Source: JAVKBW01 sp964352715
GTDB taxonomy: Bacteria > Pseudomonadota > Alphaproteobacteria > UBA8366 > Aestuariispiraceae
Direction of reading: 5' to 3'
DNA: 14,974 nucleotides
Assembly: GCA_964352715.1 (NCBI GenBank)
Contig: CAYGSU010000083.1
Location: 1 to 14,974, forward strand
The notes beneath the pieces were generated by a model. It did not search any database. It had not been told where the DNA came from and saw nothing but the letters and a program-made list of their open reading frames with translations. The translations under genes were made by a program, and so were the position numbers. Positions 6,985 to 14,234 of the stretch are shown here, piece by piece. Each line of letters begins with the position of its first letter. Within the stretch, counting starts at the first letter, position 1.

Positions 6985-7013
6985 TGTATAACCATAGTCC
7001 CGAATTCAACCAA
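6985..7013 (-). promoter_or_regulatory. Candidate promoter for the WYL/DUF6058 cluster
   Basis: Read on the minus strand, TTGGTT (7013-7008) and TATACA (6990-6985) are 17 bases apart, giving a start near 6978 and a leader of about 60 bases to ATG 6914. The matches to consensus are moderate (3/6 and 4/6). Read by eye only. Confidence 0.3.
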
Positions 7014-7075
7014 CGCAAACGCACTGCCGGCGGTTGCCGGACGGGGCTATCTGATCGGCTGGAATCGGCGAAAAA

Positions 7076-8752
7076 ATGACAGACTCACTAAAAATCGCTT
7101 TGGCGCAGGTTAACCCGACCGTGGGCGATCTGGCCGGCAATGCCGATCTGATTCGGAAAATGAGGGGCCTCGCGGCAGAGGCTGAAGCCGATCTGATCGT
7201 TTTTTCCGAACTGATTGTCAGCGGCTATCCACCTGAAGATCTGGTGTTGAAACCGTTCTTTCTCGACAAGATCGAGGCGACGGTGGAAGCGCTGGCGGCA
7301 GAGACGGCCGATGGCGGCCCGGCGATGCTGGTGACGGCGCCCTGGCGGGCTGACGAGCCGATCGGTACGGCGAAAGCCTGGAACGCAGCGTTGCTGCTGG
7401 ATCAGGGAGAAATTTCGGCGGTCAGGGCGAAAGCGGATCTGCCGAATTACGGTGTTTTCGACGAAAAACGAGTTTTCGTTCCCGGACCGATGCCCGGTCC
7501 GATCAATTTTCGCGGGGTGCGCATCGGCGTGCCGATCTGCGAGGATATCTGGACCGCCGATGTGGTGGAATGTCTGGAAGAATCCGGGGCGGAAATTCTG
7601 ATTTCGCCAAACGGGTCGCCCTTCGAGATCGACAAGCCGGATTTCCGGTCGCAGCTTGCCGGTGCGCGGGTGACAGAAAGCGGTCTGCCGCTGATCTATC
7701 TGAACCAGGTCGGCGGGCAGGACGAGCTGGTTTTCGATGGGGCGTCTTTCGTGTTGAACGCCGACCGGTCGCTTGCGATTCAGGCGTCGGCGTTTCAGGA
7801 AGAATTGATTGTTACCGAGTGGCAGCGCGGGCCGGATGGCTGGACCTGCGCACCCGGCGTGAAGCATCCGCCGCCCGAACGGCTGTCGGCGATGTATCAG
7901 GCGATGATGCTGGGGCTGCGCGATTATGTGCTGAAGAACGGGTTTCCGGGCGTGGTGCTCGGCATGTCCGGCGGTATCGATTCCGCTCTGTCGGCGGCGG
8001 TTGCCGTCGATGCCCTGGGTGCGGACAAGGTGCATTGCGTGATGATGCCGTCGCCCTATACCAGCAAGGACAGTCTTGAAGATGCGGCGGAAGCGGCAAA
8101 CCTGCTCGGCTGTCGTATCGACACGGTGCCGATCTGGCCCGCCATGGAAGCCTTTTCCGACATGCTGGCCCCGATTTTCGGCAACAAGGCACCGGATACG
8201 ACGGAAGAAAACATTCAGGCGCGGGCCCGCGGTCTGACCCTGATGGCTATTTCCAACAAATTCGGCGCAATGTTGCTGACAACCGGCAACAAGTCTGAAA
8301 TGTCGGTCGGTTACGCCACGTTGTATGGTGATATGTGCGGCGGTTACTCGGTGCTGAAAGACATCTACAAGACCGATGTGTTCGCCCTGTGCCGCTGGCG
8401 CAACGAAACCCGGCCTGAGGGTGCGCAGGGACCGAAAACCGGCGTCATGCCTGAGCGCATCATCACCAAACCGCCCAGCGCCGAGCTGAAGCCGGACCAG
8501 ACCGATCAGGATTCCCTGCCGCCCTACGACATGCTGGACGATATTCTGGCCTGCCTGATCGAAAAAGAGCTTTCGGTCGACGATATCGTGGCGCGCGGTC
8601 ACGACCCGCAGATTGTGCAGCGGGTCTGGCGCATGCTCGATCTTGCCGAATACAAAAGGCGTCAGGCACCGCCGGGGGTCAAGGTGACGGCCCGTGCGTT
8701 CGGTCGCGACCGTCGCTATCCGATCACCAATGCATTCCGCAAGATTCTCTAG
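7076..8752 (+). CDS. nadE: Glutamine-dependent NAD+ synthetase
   Basis: A 558-residue cytosolic two-domain enzyme that amidates nicotinate adenine dinucleotide to NAD+, the last step of NAD synthesis. Residues 1-260 are a nitrilase-fold glutaminase with the catalytic triad Glu45 (FSELIVSGYPP), Lys119 (KADLPNYGVFDEKR) and Cys155 (GVPICEDIW), which frees ammonia from glutamine. Residues 270-558 are the synthetase with the ATP pyrophosphatase loop GMSGGIDSALS (296-306), LLTTGNKSEMSVGYATLYGD (400-419) and a C-terminal KPPSAELKPDQTDQDSLPPY (465-484). All key residues are present and the length is normal. The ribosome site is modest (GGAA about 12 bases upstream), but ATG 7076 starts the conserved KIALAQVNPTVGD block correctly. 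Only 19 bases separate it from gltX, so they probably form an operon. Confidence 0.97.
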   Translation: MTDSLKIALAQVNPTVGDLAGNADLIRKMRGLAAEAEADLIVFSELIVSGYPPEDLVLKPFFLDKIEATVEALAAETADGGPAMLVTAPWRADEPIGTAKAWNAALLLDQGEISAVRAKADLPNYGVFDEKRVFVPGPMPGPINFRGVRIGVPICEDIWTADVVECLEESGAEILISPNGSPFEIDKPDFRSQLAGARVTESGLPLIYLNQVGGQDELVFDGASFVLNADRSLAIQASAFQEELIVTEWQRGPDGWTCAPGVKHPPPERLSAMYQAMMLGLRDYVLKNGFPGVVLGMSGGIDSALSAAVAVDALGADKVHCVMMPSPYTSKDSLEDAAEAANLLGCRIDTVPIWPAMEAFSDMLAPIFGNKAPDTTEENIQARARGLTLMAISNKFGAMLLTTGNKSEMSVGYATLYGDMCGGYSVLKDIYKTDVFALCRWRNETRPEGAQGPKTGVMPERIITKPPSAELKPDQTDQDSLPPYDMLDDILACLIEKELSVDDIVARGHDPQIVQRVWRMLDLAEYKRRQAPPGVKVTARAFGRDRRYPITNAFRKIL

Positions 8753-8760
8753 ATCATTTC

Positions 8761-8764
8761 AGGA
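8761..8764 (+). promoter_or_regulatory. Ribosome binding site fixing the gltX start
   Basis: AGGA stands seven bases before ATG 8772. The frame extends upstream to 8694 inside nadE, but that would add 26 unrelated residues. Confidence 0.55.
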
Positions 8765-8771
8765 CGCATAT

Positions 8772-10136
8772 ATGTCATCCGTTTCCGCAACTTCCGGTCA
8801 GACCGTCAAGGTCCGCTTCGCACCCAGCCCGACAGGACGGCTGCATGTCGGCAACACGCGCACCGTACTCATCAACTGGCTGTTCGCCCGCAACCGCAAG
8901 GGCGGGTTTCTGCTGCGGATGGACGATACGGATATCGAGCGCAGCACGGCGGAGTATGAAGACGGCATTATCGAGGATCTTAAATGGCTGGGTCTCGACT
9001 GGGACGATTTTGCTCGGCAATCCGGCCGCATGGACCGTTATGATCTGGCGATGGAACGGCTTAAGGCCGATGGCCGGTTATACCCTTGTTACGAAACCCA
9101 GGAAGAGCTGGAACTGAAGCGCAAGATTCAACTGGGACAGGGCAAACCGCCGGTTTATGACCGGGGCGCGCTGTCGCTGTCGGAAGATGAAAAGGCGGAA
9201 TATGTTCGGGACGGCCGCAAGCCGCACTGGCGTTTCAAACTGCTGGACGAACCGGTGGCCTGGGACGATCTGGGACGCGGGCCGGTGCGCTTCGAGCCAG
9301 GTCACCTTTCCGACCCGGTTCTGATCCGTGAAGACCACCGGCCGTTATATACGTTGTCGTCGGTTGTCGATGACGGTGAAATGGCGATAACCCATGTCAT
9401 TCGCGGCGAAGACCATGTCGCCAATACGGCGGTGCAGGTGCAGCTGTTTCAGGCTTTGGGGTATGACGTGCCTGTGTTCGCCCATATGCCGCTGATGATG
9501 GGGGCGGACGGCAAGTCGCTGTCGAAGCGGGTCGGCAGTCTGTCGCTGGCCGATCTGCGGGAACAGGGCATCGAACCGCTAGCGCTGGTCGCTTATCTGT
9601 CGCGGCTCGGCACGTCTGTGGCAGCCGATGGCGGCGAGCAGCTTTCTGACCTTGTTGCCAAGTTCAACATCGCCGATTACGGCCGCGCCTCACCGCGCTA
9701 CGAGCCGGAAGAACTGGCGATCCTGAACGCCAAGGTCATCCATCATACCGGCTTCGACGCTGTTAAGGATCGTCTTGCCGCGATGCGGCTGGACGGGATG
9801 ACTGAACCGTTCTGGAACGCTGTGCGCGGCAATATCGGCGCGCTGGCGGAGGCCGGTTACTGGTGGCAGGTATGCAATGGATCAATCCAGCCGGAAATCG
9901 ACGAAGAAGACGCCGATTTCATTGCCGCTGCCGCGACGCTGTTGCCGCCGGGTCCGTGGGACGAAACCACCTGGGATACCTGGATCGCATCGGTGAAACA
10001 GGAAACCGGCCGCAAGGGCAAGGGCCTGTTCATGCCGTTGCGCAAGGCACTGACCGGAAGGCCGCACGGTCCGGAACTGAAAGACCTGCTGCCGCTGATC
10101 GGGCGTGATAGGGCGATAAGCCGCCTCGCCGGTTAA
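8772..10136 (+). CDS. gltX: Glutamate-tRNA ligase (GltX2-like)
   Basis: A 454-residue class I aminoacyl-tRNA synthetase that charges tRNA-Glu, and possibly tRNA-Gln, in the cytosol. The first Rossmann half shows RFAPSPTGRLHVGNTRT (15-31), containing the HIGH-class motif as HVGN, and RMDDTDIERS (49-58). The second shows HVIRGEDHVANTAVQ (208-222), and the KMSKS-class loop is KSLSKRVGSLSL (248-259). The anticodon end is a short helical region with KGLFMPLRKALTGRPHGPEL (417-436). The KSLSKR-x-GSLSL form and the shorter C-terminus resemble the second glutamyl-tRNA synthetase (GltX2) that many alphaproteobacteria carry beside GltX1. This assignment is from memory of the family and should be tested. 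It is the second gene after nadE. Confidence 0.95.
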   Translation: MSSVSATSGQTVKVRFAPSPTGRLHVGNTRTVLINWLFARNRKGGFLLRMDDTDIERSTAEYEDGIIEDLKWLGLDWDDFARQSGRMDRYDLAMERLKADGRLYPCYETQEELELKRKIQLGQGKPPVYDRGALSLSEDEKAEYVRDGRKPHWRFKLLDEPVAWDDLGRGPVRFEPGHLSDPVLIREDHRPLYTLSSVVDDGEMAITHVIRGEDHVANTAVQVQLFQALGYDVPVFAHMPLMMGADGKSLSKRVGSLSLADLREQGIEPLALVAYLSRLGTSVAADGGEQLSDLVAKFNIADYGRASPRYEPEELAILNAKVIHHTGFDAVKDRLAAMRLDGMTEPFWNAVRGNIGALAEAGYWWQVCNGSIQPEIDEEDADFIAAAATLLPPGPWDETTWDTWIASVKQETGRKGKGLFMPLRKALTGRPHGPELKDLLPLIGRDRAISRLAG

Positions 10137-10141
10137 CCGGC
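10128..10141. repeat. 14-bp palindrome at the gltX stop
   Basis: GCCGGTTAACCGGC is a perfect palindrome spanning the TAA stop of gltX, five bases before the end of the convergent solute-binding-protein gene. As a hairpin it gives only five base pairs with a TTAA loop and no U-tract. It may be a weak bidirectional transcript end. Confidence 0.35.
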
Positions 10142-10145
10142 CATT

Positions 10146-10961
10146 CTACCGGTATTGTTCAAGTATTTTTTCAAGAGTGCCATCCTTGGCGATATCATTC
10201 AGTGTGCTTGCGTACAAGTTCGGGTCGACCGGCGAGGACGGCGCAATTGCACAGAAATTGTTGTAGGTTGAATCAACCAGTCCGGCAGGCTCGATCTTTC
10301 CGGCATAGTCCTTGCGGGACATCAGATATTGTCCTCTGATCTTTGAAAAAATCGCATAGGCCGCTCGCCCGCGCAGCAGTTCTTGCATGATGTTCTGGCT
10401 AGCATACAGATTGACCCGTCGTGTTTCCTTCGCGGTGACCTGAGCCGTCACGGCATCGCCATGCGTGTAACCGGCATAGGTCATGAAGGATTTGCCCTTC
10501 AGATCATCAACCGAGGTCAACGCCGGCGTATCGGACAGGCGCCAGTAGACGTCCTGATCCTCGAGCATCGGCTCTGTCCAGATCAGTTGGTCGGCGATGC
10601 CAGTCCAGGCTGGCTGGATGTTGCAGGTGACATGCCCGTCACCCGCTTGCATGACGGCATCGACGGAACGTCTCGCAATAAGTTTGTAGTCGATGGTTAT
10701 GCCAAGACGCCGTGCGGCTTCATCGTTGATATCCTTGACAATACCACCAATAATAGTAACGCCATCGGTCCTGATGTAGGGTTGCGCATCGATATCGGAA
10801 GAAAAAACAATAAGCGGCGGGTTTTCGGCCACAGCGTCCTTCGACGCAAGCAAGCCGGTAAGCAAGGCGACCGAAAGGACGAAACGCCAGTGCAAGCGAA
10901 ATGCGTTAACAGTCTTTCTCCTGGTCTTGAACGGGGATAGTATCGGCAAGTAAAGTACCAT
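10146..10961 (-). CDS. Periplasmic solute-binding protein (SBP_bac_3-like)
   Basis: A 271-residue predicted periplasmic binding protein of the family 3 (polar amino-acid-like) fold. It has a charged N-terminus, a hydrophobic signal segment (about 27-40) and a likely cleavage after AVA (45). The mature part starts PPLIVFSSDIDAQPYI, then GGIVKDINDEAARRLGI (72-88), a hinge region ALTSVDDLKGKSFMTYAG (147-164) and LLRGRAAYAIFSKIRG (195-210). Two Cys (113 and 237) in the mature domain could form a disulfide. No permease or ATPase gene is adjacent, so it is an orphan, probably sensory rather than transport. The ATG 10961 start has no visible ribosome site. AGGAG at 10922-10918 is followed by an in-frame GTT, which is not a start. 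The true start is therefore uncertain. It is divergent from the cyclase. Confidence 0.8.
   Translation of the reverse strand: MVLYLPILSPFKTRRKTVNAFRLHWRFVLSVALLTGLLASKDAVAENPPLIVFSSDIDAQPYIRTDGVTIIGGIVKDINDEAARRLGITIDYKLIARRSVDAVMQAGDGHVTCNIQPAWTGIADQLIWTEPMLEDQDVYWRLSDTPALTSVDDLKGKSFMTYAGYTHGDAVTAQVTAKETRRVNLYASQNIMQELLRGRAAYAIFSKIRGQYLMSRKDYAGKIEPAGLVDSTYNNFCAIAPSSPVDPNLYASTLNDIAKDGTLEKILEQYR
10927..10956 (+). promoter_or_regulatory. Candidate promoter for the Cache-cyclase gene
   Basis: TTGAAC (10927-10932) and TAAAGT (10951-10956) are 18 bases apart, each matching consensus at 4/6. The predicted start near 10963 lies 16 bases before ATG 10979, which argues against the upstream TTG 10961. 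The element lies inside the 5' coding end of the divergent binding-protein gene. Confidence 0.35.
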
Positions 10962-10978
10962 TGGTCTGGACTAAAGTC

Positions 10979-13120
10979 ATGCTCGCAAAACTCAGGACGG
11001 CTGTGTCAGGGCCATTGGCCGTGCACATTTCGACTGTGTTCGGGCTACTGATTGTTGTTACCTGCCTCTCCCTTTCCTGGATAAGTTATGACCGCACGGT
11101 AAAACTCATCTCCAGGCATGGGCAGGAAGTTTCCGACGCGGCGGCGAGGGAACTGCAAATCCAGATTGAGTCGCTGTTCACCCCGGTCGAGTTAGGCGTA
11201 TCTCTGTTGCGGCATGACCGCATTAATCTGGTCGATACCCTGCCACTGCGGCTGTCCAGCATTCCCGTATTCGTCGAGGCGCTTGAGAGAAACCGGTCTG
11301 TGTCTTCCTATTTTGTCGGGTATGAAGATGGTGACTTTTTTCTCATGCGGCGGCTTGATGATGATTTGCGTCCGGCATTCGACGTATCGCCTGATACGGC
11401 ATATCTGATCCAGAGTATTGATCATGAGCGCGGTTTTGTGGAGGGCCGATTTATCTCGCTCGACAGCGAGGGGTTTATCCTGGATGACGCAGAAAACAAT
11501 GCCTATGCAGAAAGGTACGACCCGCGCACCAGAGCCTGGTACGAGGCGGCCATTGCTGAAAACTCAATAATCCGGACCAGCCCCTATGTCTTTGCGACCA
11601 CGCAGGATATCGGGCTGACTGTTGCGTATCGCAGCGATATCGGTCCGGCCGTTGTCGGCGCCGATCTTTCCCTGAGCGTTCTTTCCCGGGTCGTGGCGCA
11701 TCTGAAACCGACGCCGAACGCTGAAGTTGCGCTGGTGGATAGCAACGGCCAGCTTCTTGGATATGAAGATACCACAAAGATCGTCAACAAATCCGGCGGC
11801 GCTTTCATGCAGCGATCGCTGAACAACTTCGCGGTACAACCCATCCGGGCTTTGGCGGACATAAATCCCGATCAAAACGACCGCGCCCAGAAGCGCTACA
11901 CGATCGATGGCAAGGATTGGGTCGGGCAGGTTCTGGCGATTCCATCATCCAATAGCCAGCCTATCTATCTCTATGTCGCCATACCGGAAGAGGAACTGCT
12001 GTCGGCGGCTTTGGCAATCCGCGATAACATGTTGATGTTTGCGCTTGCGATCATGCTGGTCGCAGTCGTTTCCGCCACCCTGCTGTCCAGATGGCTGTCA
12101 AAGCCGATCCGCAATCTGAAAGCTGTTTCTGACCGGGTGATGAGCCTCGACCTGACCAAAAGGCCGGTCTCCTATTCTCCTATTGTTGAAATCAGGGGCC
12201 TTCAGAATTCGATGGAGGGGATGCGGACGACGCTTGAAACGTTTGTCCGCTATGTGCCCATCGATCTGGTGCGCGAGTTGATTGAAAGCGGAAGACGGGC
12301 TGAAGTCGGCGGCAGCCGTCAGGAGATCACGCTTCTGTTCAGTGATATCGCCGGTTTCACGAAAATTACCGAGAAGATGTCGCCTGAAATTGTCCTTAAA
12401 ACAACGTCGCGATATTTTGAAGCGCTGACAAATGCCCTGATGCAGAATGAAGGGGTCATCGACAAGTATATCGGTGACGCAATCATGGCGATGTGGAATG
12501 CACCCAATGCAGACGCGCGGCATATAGAACATGCCTGTCTCGGTGCGCTGGCCGCCCTCGACGCATCCGAACAGCTGAACGTGGGGCTGGAAAACGAAGG
12601 CTTTCCCGCTCTGTATACCCGGTTCGGCTTGAATACCGGCGAAGCGCATGTCGGCAATATGGGGGCAAGCGACCGGCTGCAGTTCACGTCGCTCGGGTCG
12701 ACGGTCAACCTGACGGCGCGGATCGAGGGGCTGAACAAGATATACGGAACCCAAATTCTGGTCACGTCATCGATCAGAGACAAGGCACCGGAAGGCATGT
12801 TTGCGTTTCGCCGCGTCGATCTTGTCATGCCGGCCGGCACGACGATCCCGGTAGCCATTTATGAACTTCTTGGCACGCACGGCCCGGAGTCGGCTTTCCC
12901 GGTATCCGATACTGCGCTGCAGAGCGCCATCGCCTATGAAGCGGCCTTCGATAGATACCTCGCGCAGGGTTTTGATGAGGCGATCGGCCTGTTCAGAAAA
13001 ATCGTCATACCGAGAAAAGAAGACAAGACGATCGCGGTGATGATCGAACGTTGCGAAAGATATCTGGAAAGGCCACCGCCCAATGGCTGGGACGGCGTCG
13101 CCGAGTACCGGTCAAAGTAG
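10979..13120 (+). CDS. Membrane adenylate/guanylate cyclase with Cache and HAMP domains
   Basis: A 713-residue inner-membrane receptor cyclase making a cyclic nucleotide, most likely cAMP. Order: first membrane helix (about 13-36), extracytoplasmic dCache sensor (about 40-345, with YDPRTRAWYEAA at 180-191), second membrane helix (about 350-370), HAMP (about 371-425), a YVPIDLVREL linker (425-434), and a class III catalytic domain (about 448-625). Catalytic residues are present: metal Asp456 (LFSDIAGFT) and Asp500 (GDAIMAMW), purine-specifying Lys496 and Thr570 (class IIIb Lys/Thr pair), Asn577 and Arg581. The protein must dimerise to be active. A helical tail (645-695) follows. ATG 10979 is preferred over TTG 10961; neither has a clear ribosome site. 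The ligand is unknown, and the divergent binding protein is a natural candidate partner. Confidence 0.93.
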   Translation: MLAKLRTAVSGPLAVHISTVFGLLIVVTCLSLSWISYDRTVKLISRHGQEVSDAAARELQIQIESLFTPVELGVSLLRHDRINLVDTLPLRLSSIPVFVEALERNRSVSSYFVGYEDGDFFLMRRLDDDLRPAFDVSPDTAYLIQSIDHERGFVEGRFISLDSEGFILDDAENNAYAERYDPRTRAWYEAAIAENSIIRTSPYVFATTQDIGLTVAYRSDIGPAVVGADLSLSVLSRVVAHLKPTPNAEVALVDSNGQLLGYEDTTKIVNKSGGAFMQRSLNNFAVQPIRALADINPDQNDRAQKRYTIDGKDWVGQVLAIPSSNSQPIYLYVAIPEEELLSAALAIRDNMLMFALAIMLVAVVSATLLSRWLSKPIRNLKAVSDRVMSLDLTKRPVSYSPIVEIRGLQNSMEGMRTTLETFVRYVPIDLVRELIESGRRAEVGGSRQEITLLFSDIAGFTKITEKMSPEIVLKTTSRYFEALTNALMQNEGVIDKYIGDAIMAMWNAPNADARHIEHACLGALAALDASEQLNVGLENEGFPALYTRFGLNTGEAHVGNMGASDRLQFTSLGSTVNLTARIEGLNKIYGTQILVTSSIRDKAPEGMFAFRRVDLVMPAGTTIPVAIYELLGTHGPESAFPVSDTALQSAIAYEAAFDRYLAQGFDEAIGLFRKIVIPRKEDKTIAVMIERCERYLERPPPNGWDGVAEYRSK

Positions 13121-13130
13121 CCACTTGCAA

Positions 13131-13136
13131 AGGAAG
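13131..13136 (+). promoter_or_regulatory. Ribosome binding site for a TTG-started gene
   Basis: AGGAAG stands eight bases before TTG 13145. It supports use of this uncommon start codon, because the first in-frame ATG lies far inside the folded domain. Confidence 0.6.
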
Positions 13137-13144
13137 AAATACTG

Positions 13145-13528
13145 TTGGCGCTTGTCGATGACCTGAATGCCGTAAATGTCCGCTGGGCCAAATCAATTGG
13201 CGAGGGTAACGCTGTGGCGGCATCCAGATACTTTACTGATGATGGTACGGTTGTCGCGATGGATACGCCGATAACGCGGGGAGCAGCGGATCTGACAGTC
13301 TTGTTTCAATTCTGGATCGATGCAGGGATTGTCGGTGAGACCTATTCGGAAACCCGCGCGGAAATCCTGGGGAACGCCGGGCTTCTGTTCTGCCGGTATG
13401 AGGCGACGATAAAGGATGCAACAGGAACCATTTCTTTTGAACGAGGCCGTAATTCTCAGGTTTTTGTAAAATCTGATTCCGGTCAATGGAAGATCAAGGT
13501 TCTCGCCATCACAACCGATTCACTGTGA
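13145..13528 (+). CDS. SnoaL/NTF2-like (DUF4440-type) protein
   Basis: A 127-residue cytosolic protein with the NTF2/SnoaL cone fold: a starting helix pair (LNAVNVRWAKSIGEGNAVAA), the strand-loop YFTDDGTVVAMDTPITRG (29-46), a helix with LTVLFQFWIDAG (50-61), and antiparallel strands LLFCRYEATI and SGQWKIKVLAITTD near the end. The family covers polyketide cyclases, ketosteroid isomerase-like enzymes, stress proteins and binding domains, and no catalytic set is clear enough to choose. It begins with TTG, backed by a good ribosome site, 24 bases after the cyclase stop on the same strand, so it is probably expressed with the cyclase. Its job in that setting is unknown. Confidence 0.75.
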   Translation: MALVDDLNAVNVRWAKSIGEGNAVAASRYFTDDGTVVAMDTPITRGAADLTVLFQFWIDAGIVGETYSETRAEILGNAGLLFCRYEATIKDATGTISFERGRNSQVFVKSDSGQWKIKVLAITTDSL

Positions 13529-13857
13529 GTCGCCAGGAATCTTCCGAGTTCCAAGTTCAGCCACGTCTCAGCCACCTGCCTGCTTTGTGCTTTGATCGTA
13601 TCCTGCGGCAAGCTCCGTATGATCATGAATACCAAATGATGTGTTTTGCTGGGCTGGTGACGTCATTTTCCGAGATAATCAGGGCATTGTGGGTGCAACT
13701 TGCGTTGTGGCGCCCTGCGTAGTTGCCGACCCTGTTATATGTGACCGCGAATACCCATATCTAAAGCTCAGCGCACAATTCCAAGGTACGTGTCTTTCTG
13801 AAAAAGAATTGTACGCCTGCGCGAACGACAAACATTTAATAGAAAAGGACTTTCGAG
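13529..13857. other. Gene-free stretch before the glycine-zipper lipoprotein
   Basis: About 330 bases with no convincing gene. It looks more AT-rich than the neighbouring genes and contains TGACGTCA, an 8-bp palindrome near 13660, and a ribosome site (AAGGA, 13845-13849) for the lipoprotein that follows. I see no clear promoter pair. It presumably holds the promoter and leader of that lipoprotein. Confidence 0.5.
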
Positions 13858-14103
13858 ATGGTACTATCTATCGCAAAAACGGGCTTCGCCCTGTGCAGCA
13901 TTCTTGCCCTCAGCGCATGCGGTGAAACAAAAACAGATCGTGGACTATCAGGCGCAGGTATCGGCGCAGCGGCTGGCGCTGTAGGTGGCCTTCTTGTCGG
14001 CGCTCCGGTCGCGGGCGCCGTTATTGGCGGTGCGGCGGGTGCTGCGACCGGTATCCTGATCGGAAAAAACCAGATTGATCTTGGTGAGCCAGTCTGGAAG
14101 TAA
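13858..14103 (+). CDS. Glycine-zipper lipoprotein
   Basis: An 81-residue predicted envelope lipoprotein. The signal peptide runs to a lipobox LSAC with Cys21. After a short polar stretch (22-29), residues 31-69 are a run of small residues with repeated G-x-x-x-G spacing (GAGIGAAAGAVGGLLVGAP and GAVIGGAAGAATG), the glycine-zipper pattern of osmotically or stress-inducible lipoproteins and of the 17-kDa antigen N-terminal region. The short tail is KNQIDLGEPVWK. It has AAGGA eight bases before ATG 13858. It is much shorter than 17-kDa antigen proteins and lacks their C-terminal domain, so it is a stand-alone zipper. Function unknown; structural role in the outer membrane inferred. Confidence 0.85.
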   Translation: MVLSIAKTGFALCSILALSACGETKTDRGLSGAGIGAAAGAVGGLLVGAPVAGAVIGGAAGAATGILIGKNQIDLGEPVWK

Positions 14104-14128
14104 GCATACGGCAAATACCTAAGGCGTC

Positions 14129-14162
14129 TCCGTGACCGAAGTACTTTTTGTTTGGTCACGGA
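14129..14162 (+). terminator. 12-bp hairpin after the glycine-zipper gene
   Basis: TCCGTGACCGAA (14129-14140) pairs with TTTGGTCACGGA (14151-14162), with one G-T pair, around a 10-base loop. It begins 25 bases after the lipoprotein stop. The stem is strong, but the only T-run lies in the loop and none follows the stem, so this is not a textbook intrinsic terminator. It is probably a 3'-end stabiliser or a terminator of uncertain type. Confidence 0.55.
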
Positions 14163-14234
14163 AGGCGAGTGATTGCCTGGAATATGAACCAATCCGCAAC
14201 CTGGCCCTTTGTCCTCGCAGTTACGAAGCTGAAA

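Noticed and set aside
7088..8602. Open frame of 504 codons on the minus strand opposite nadE
   Set aside because: It is antisense to an intact enzyme with complete catalytic motifs. The translated protein has no signal, domain or ribosome site.
10908..10922. Alternative start of the binding-protein gene behind AGGAG
   Set aside because: The in-frame codon at the right distance is GTT, not a start codon. No ATG, GTG or TTG follows within usual spacing.
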